A stretch of DNA of 64,000 bases from NCBI GenBank assembly GCA_963771295.1, contig CAVYTB010000008.1, forward strand, positions 248,001-312,000, read 5' to 3'. The position numbers were made by a program, and so were the translations under genes. The notes below the pieces were generated by a model. The model ran no database searches. It was not told the origin of the DNA and saw nothing but the letters and a program-made list of their open reading frames with translations. The stretch is from Acidiferrum sp963771295. Its GTDB lineage: Bacteria; Acidobacteriota; Terriglobia; Acidiferrales; UBA7541. This document shows, in pieces, positions 61,696 to 64,000 of this stretch (positions within the stretch are counted from its first letter, which is position 1; every line of letters starts with the position of its first letter).

Positions 61696-61762
61696 GTGTA
61701 TAACACCGGCTTGACTGGCTGGATGCGCTGCTTGTTTCAGCGTCCAGCGGAAGGGTGGTGAA

Positions 61763-62176
61763 ATGGCTACTGCAACGATGACACACGATGCCGCTCCGCG
61801 GGATCTCGCGATTTCCCAACGGGGACTCGGCATCTTCTGGATCGTTTATGGCGCGTTGCGTTTGGGCATTGCGCTGTGGCTTGTCAATTTCACTCGACAA
61901 GCCACAGTAATGTTCGGCGCCACTCTAATAGAGGTGGCCCATCCGGAAAGCCTGATGGCCACTTTCCACATGTTTTATTTGTTCGCGATTATTTTGTCCG
62001 TGCTTTCAGGTTTGTTCGGTTTGCTGGCTGGGCTTGCGCTCTTGGCGGGACAGCGGGCAGGCCGCATGCTCGCGATTATTGCGGCGTTCTTGTCGCTCTG
62101 CGAGTTGCCCATTGGCATCACCCTCGGGGTATACACTCTGTTGCTGCTCTTCCCCCGTCGCGCGAAGTTGGATTGA
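61763..62176 (+). CDS. Membrane protein of unknown function, 137 aa
   Basis: About three to four hydrophobic segments (FWIVYGALRLGIALWLVNF, FYLFAIILSVLSGLFGLLAGLALL, MLAIIAAFLSLCELPIGITLGVYTLLLLF). Preceded by GGAAGGGTGG. Common type of small inner-membrane protein in this phylum; function unknown. Part of the stress-type cluster by position. Confidence 0.78.
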   Translation: MATATMTHDAAPRDLAISQRGLGIFWIVYGALRLGIALWLVNFTRQATVMFGATLIEVAHPESLMATFHMFYLFAIILSVLSGLFGLLAGLALLAGQRAGRMLAIIAAFLSLCELPIGITLGVYTLLLLFPRRAKLD

Positions 62177-62226
62177 CGGTTGCCGTTTTGTATTAGACTG
62201 GACGCGCATTCTTCGGTCACCAGCCT

Positions 62227-62859
62227 ATGGGCGGACAACTTTTGCGCGAACCGCGTTGGCCTGCGTTTATAGCGATGTTAGCTGCCGCGGGCGTTTACCT
62301 CGCTTTACCAGAACCTCTTTCACTGGGGCCGAGCTGGCTGCTCCTTGCGATCATCATTTTTTTATTGATTCCGATTGTGGTCTCGGATCGACGCGGCGAC
62401 CATCACGTTACTCGAACTCTCACATTCATCGCCAATGGCATTATCACGCTCGCCATGGTTGCCGCTCTCGTTCATTTGATTCATGGCATTCCGCATCATC
62501 TGGAAACACCGAAAGCGCTGATGCGTTCCGCGGGCGCGCTGTGGATCACGAATATTCTGGTGTTCGCGCTGTGGTATTGGAAGCTCGATGCGGGTGGTCC
62601 GCTGCAGCGCGAACGTGGGCCAGGAATGTCGCGCAGTTCATTTTTATTCCCGCAGATGATTACCCGTGAAGGTGATGATGCGTCGTGGACCCCGCACTTC
62701 GTGGACTATTTGTTTTTAGCATTCAACACCAGCACGGCATTCTCGCCGACGGACACGGCAGTGCTGTCGCGGTGGGCGAAGCTGGGGACGATGCTTCAAT
62801 CGCTGATCTCGCTGATCATTGTTGTGCTGTTGGCAGCACGCGCCGTTAACATTTTGTAA
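62227..62859 (+). CDS. Multi-pass membrane protein, 210 aa
   Basis: Four or five hydrophobic segments (PAFIAMLAAAGVYLALPE, LLLAIIIFLLIPIVV, ITLAMVAALVHLIHG, LWITNILVFALWYW, LISLIIVVLLAARAVNIL) and a conserved-looking loop FLAFNTSTAFSPTDTAVLSRWAKLGTMLQS that recalls ion-channel-type selectivity regions. No family can be assigned with certainty. It closes the 60-63 kb cluster. Confidence 0.78.
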   Translation: MGGQLLREPRWPAFIAMLAAAGVYLALPEPLSLGPSWLLLAIIIFLLIPIVVSDRRGDHHVTRTLTFIANGIITLAMVAALVHLIHGIPHHLETPKALMRSAGALWITNILVFALWYWKLDAGGPLQRERGPGMSRSSFLFPQMITREGDDASWTPHFVDYLFLAFNTSTAFSPTDTAVLSRWAKLGTMLQSLISLIIVVLLAARAVNIL

Positions 62860-63069
62860 ACCAGGTATGCGATAAGCGGTTAGTCCTACGCTTAGTTGGC
62901 ACAAAAACCATCGCCACATTTTACAAAAAACTGTTGCGTTGCAGGTTTCCGCTGCAACGGTGAGACGTGCTTAGTATTTTAATGGTGTAGAGGTTGAAGC
63001 CGGAGTGCACCAAATTGGACAGTGAGCCGTCACGTGGACCGAATTCAGGTCTTTGCCGATAGAGCAGGC

Positions 63070-64000
63070 ATGAGAGACCCCATACCCGAGCCACGCACGG
63101 CGGTGATGATCGTGGTGGAGACCTCATGGAAAGACGAGAAGGGAATTTTGCAAAGGGAGCGTGCGCGAAATGGAGAACACCTCCATTTCCGGTGCATGCA
63201 TTCGGGTGAGGAAACAGATTGATGTAGGAGCAAAGCTAAGGGTGCAGTGGCGGTGGGAAGAATTTTCAGGAGTCGCGCGATATTGCCGCAAAGACGGGAT
63301 GGATTATCTGGTAGGAATTCAGCGAGATGCGAAGAACAGCGCAGCGCCGAAGAAGGTTGTGGTGGCGAGCGTTCCGGCGTTGGAAAGTGTCAAGGTTGTG
63401 GAGCGGAATGTTCTGGTCACAGCAGTTCGATCGGAACAGTCACCGAAGCAGGAAGAAAGCAAACCGAAGGAAATAGCAAGAGAAGAAGTGGAGAGTGTGC
63501 CAATCATAACCGTCGAGCGAATTGTGAACCGGGTCCGTCCGCCGCCTGCGGTGCGGCAGCAGGCAAGCAGCCAAGAGGGTCCCGGCGTTTTGCGGGTGCA
63601 AGGGTCTGATGAAATTCTAGGAAAGGAACCGCAAAAGGAACAGGCTCTGAAAGGAAACGGGCAGGAAAGGAAACATATGCGAAGCAAATTGCTCGATCTG
63701 GCCCACTGGGGGAATAAGCAAGACGAAACGAATGGAAGCCGCAACGGAATTGGCAATGCTCCAAGCGAGATGGGCAAGAAAGTGCCGGAGGTGATAGCGG
63801 TGGCGACAGAAAAAGTTTCAGCGGGAGAAGGACGAGAGAGTGGCGAGAGCTTTCCGGGAGAGTTGCTGTCGATGGAAGATATCTACCGTGCGGCGGGAAT
63901 CGTGGGGCCTCGCCGGGGCTACAGCATAAATAAAGTGGTCGAAATGCTGCACAGTGAACACATCCGGGGACTATCGAAAGAGATGAAACGCGCTTCGGTG
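63070..64000 (+). pseudogene. PilZ-like regulator gene with one frameshift, incomplete at window end
   Basis: The first part (MRDPIPEPRTAVMIVVETSWKDEKGILQRERAR) runs in one frame to about 63168. The continuation MENTSISGACIRVRKQIDVGAKLRVQWRWEEFSG starts at 63170 in the next frame. Removing one A from the AAA at 63168-63170 restores a single frame. The middle has the PilZ-like GACIRV...VARYCRKDGMDYLVGIQRD pattern. A long Lys/Glu-rich, probably disordered region follows, then a C-terminal part with EDIYRAAGIVGPRRGYSINKVVEMLHSEHIRGLS. The frame stays open to base 64000. Confidence 0.75.

Noticed and set aside
1..64000. CRISPR array, prophage or insertion sequence
   Set aside because: No regular spacer-repeat series, no transposase or integrase, and no phage structural gene was seen.

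Overview
The window looks like a piece of an Acidobacteriota (Terriglobia-type) chromosome. This is inferred, not searched. The clues are moderately high GC, a VWFA-related protein of the acidobacterial type, many secreted proteins with acidobacterial-style signal peptides, NHL/Ig-like surface proteins, and several families of short intergenic repeats. No phage, IS element, transposase or CRISPR array was seen. Two tRNA-Glu genes (TTC and CTC anticodons) are present.

Layout. 1-4.9 kb: an ISC iron-sulfur assembly locus in the order iscS (3' end) - unknown 104-aa gene - iscU - iscA - terminator - hscB - hscA - fdx - iscX. It is followed by tRNA-Glu(TTC), a Bax-inhibitor-1-like membrane protein, an HD phosphohydrolase, a DUF488 protein and a KAS III-like synthase. 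8.7-10.5 kb: a badly decayed Ig-like lipoprotein gene. 10.8-14.9 kb: an ECF sigma/anti-sigma pair with a secreted protein, a TIGR01777 epimerase and moaD-moaE. 15-20 kb: a VWA protein, an inositol-monophosphatase-like enzyme, an internally duplicated beta-barrel protein and a UDP-galactopyranose-mutase-like flavoprotein. 20.3-23.7 kb: five small envelope/stress genes. 23.7-30.4 kb: a B12-radical SAM enzyme, an SMP-30 lactonase, an ABC-2 exporter, tRNA-Glu(CTC), a 3-methyladenine glycosylase and a DJ-1/PfpI protein. 30.6-38 kb: a four-gene signalling operon (MEDS sensor, histidine kinase, two FixJ-type regulators), RidA, an SDR lacking its catalytic Tyr, a second ECF sigma factor and a MOSC-flavoreductase-ferredoxin fusion. 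38-60 kb: mostly secreted or membrane proteins and small enzymes (TPR, TRIC channel, Gcr-like membrane protein, lipocalin-like, amidohydrolase, GH1, aldo/keto reductase, VOC proteins, DoxX), mixed with gene remnants. 60.3-62.9 kb: a stress-type cluster (YciE/DUF892, YtxH, histone H1-like, two membrane proteins). The last kilobase holds a frameshifted PilZ-like gene that runs off the end.

The clearest coherent systems are the ISC locus, the MEDS-kinase-FixJ operon and the two small-protein stress clusters. The most unusual observations are: a conserved-looking unknown gene inserted in the ISC operon; a GH1 enzyme whose acid/base Glu is Met; an SDR whose catalytic Tyr is Ser; a hairpin repeat family with compensatory base changes; and at least six broken genes, several broken at one or a few positions, which leaves real decay versus assembly error open.
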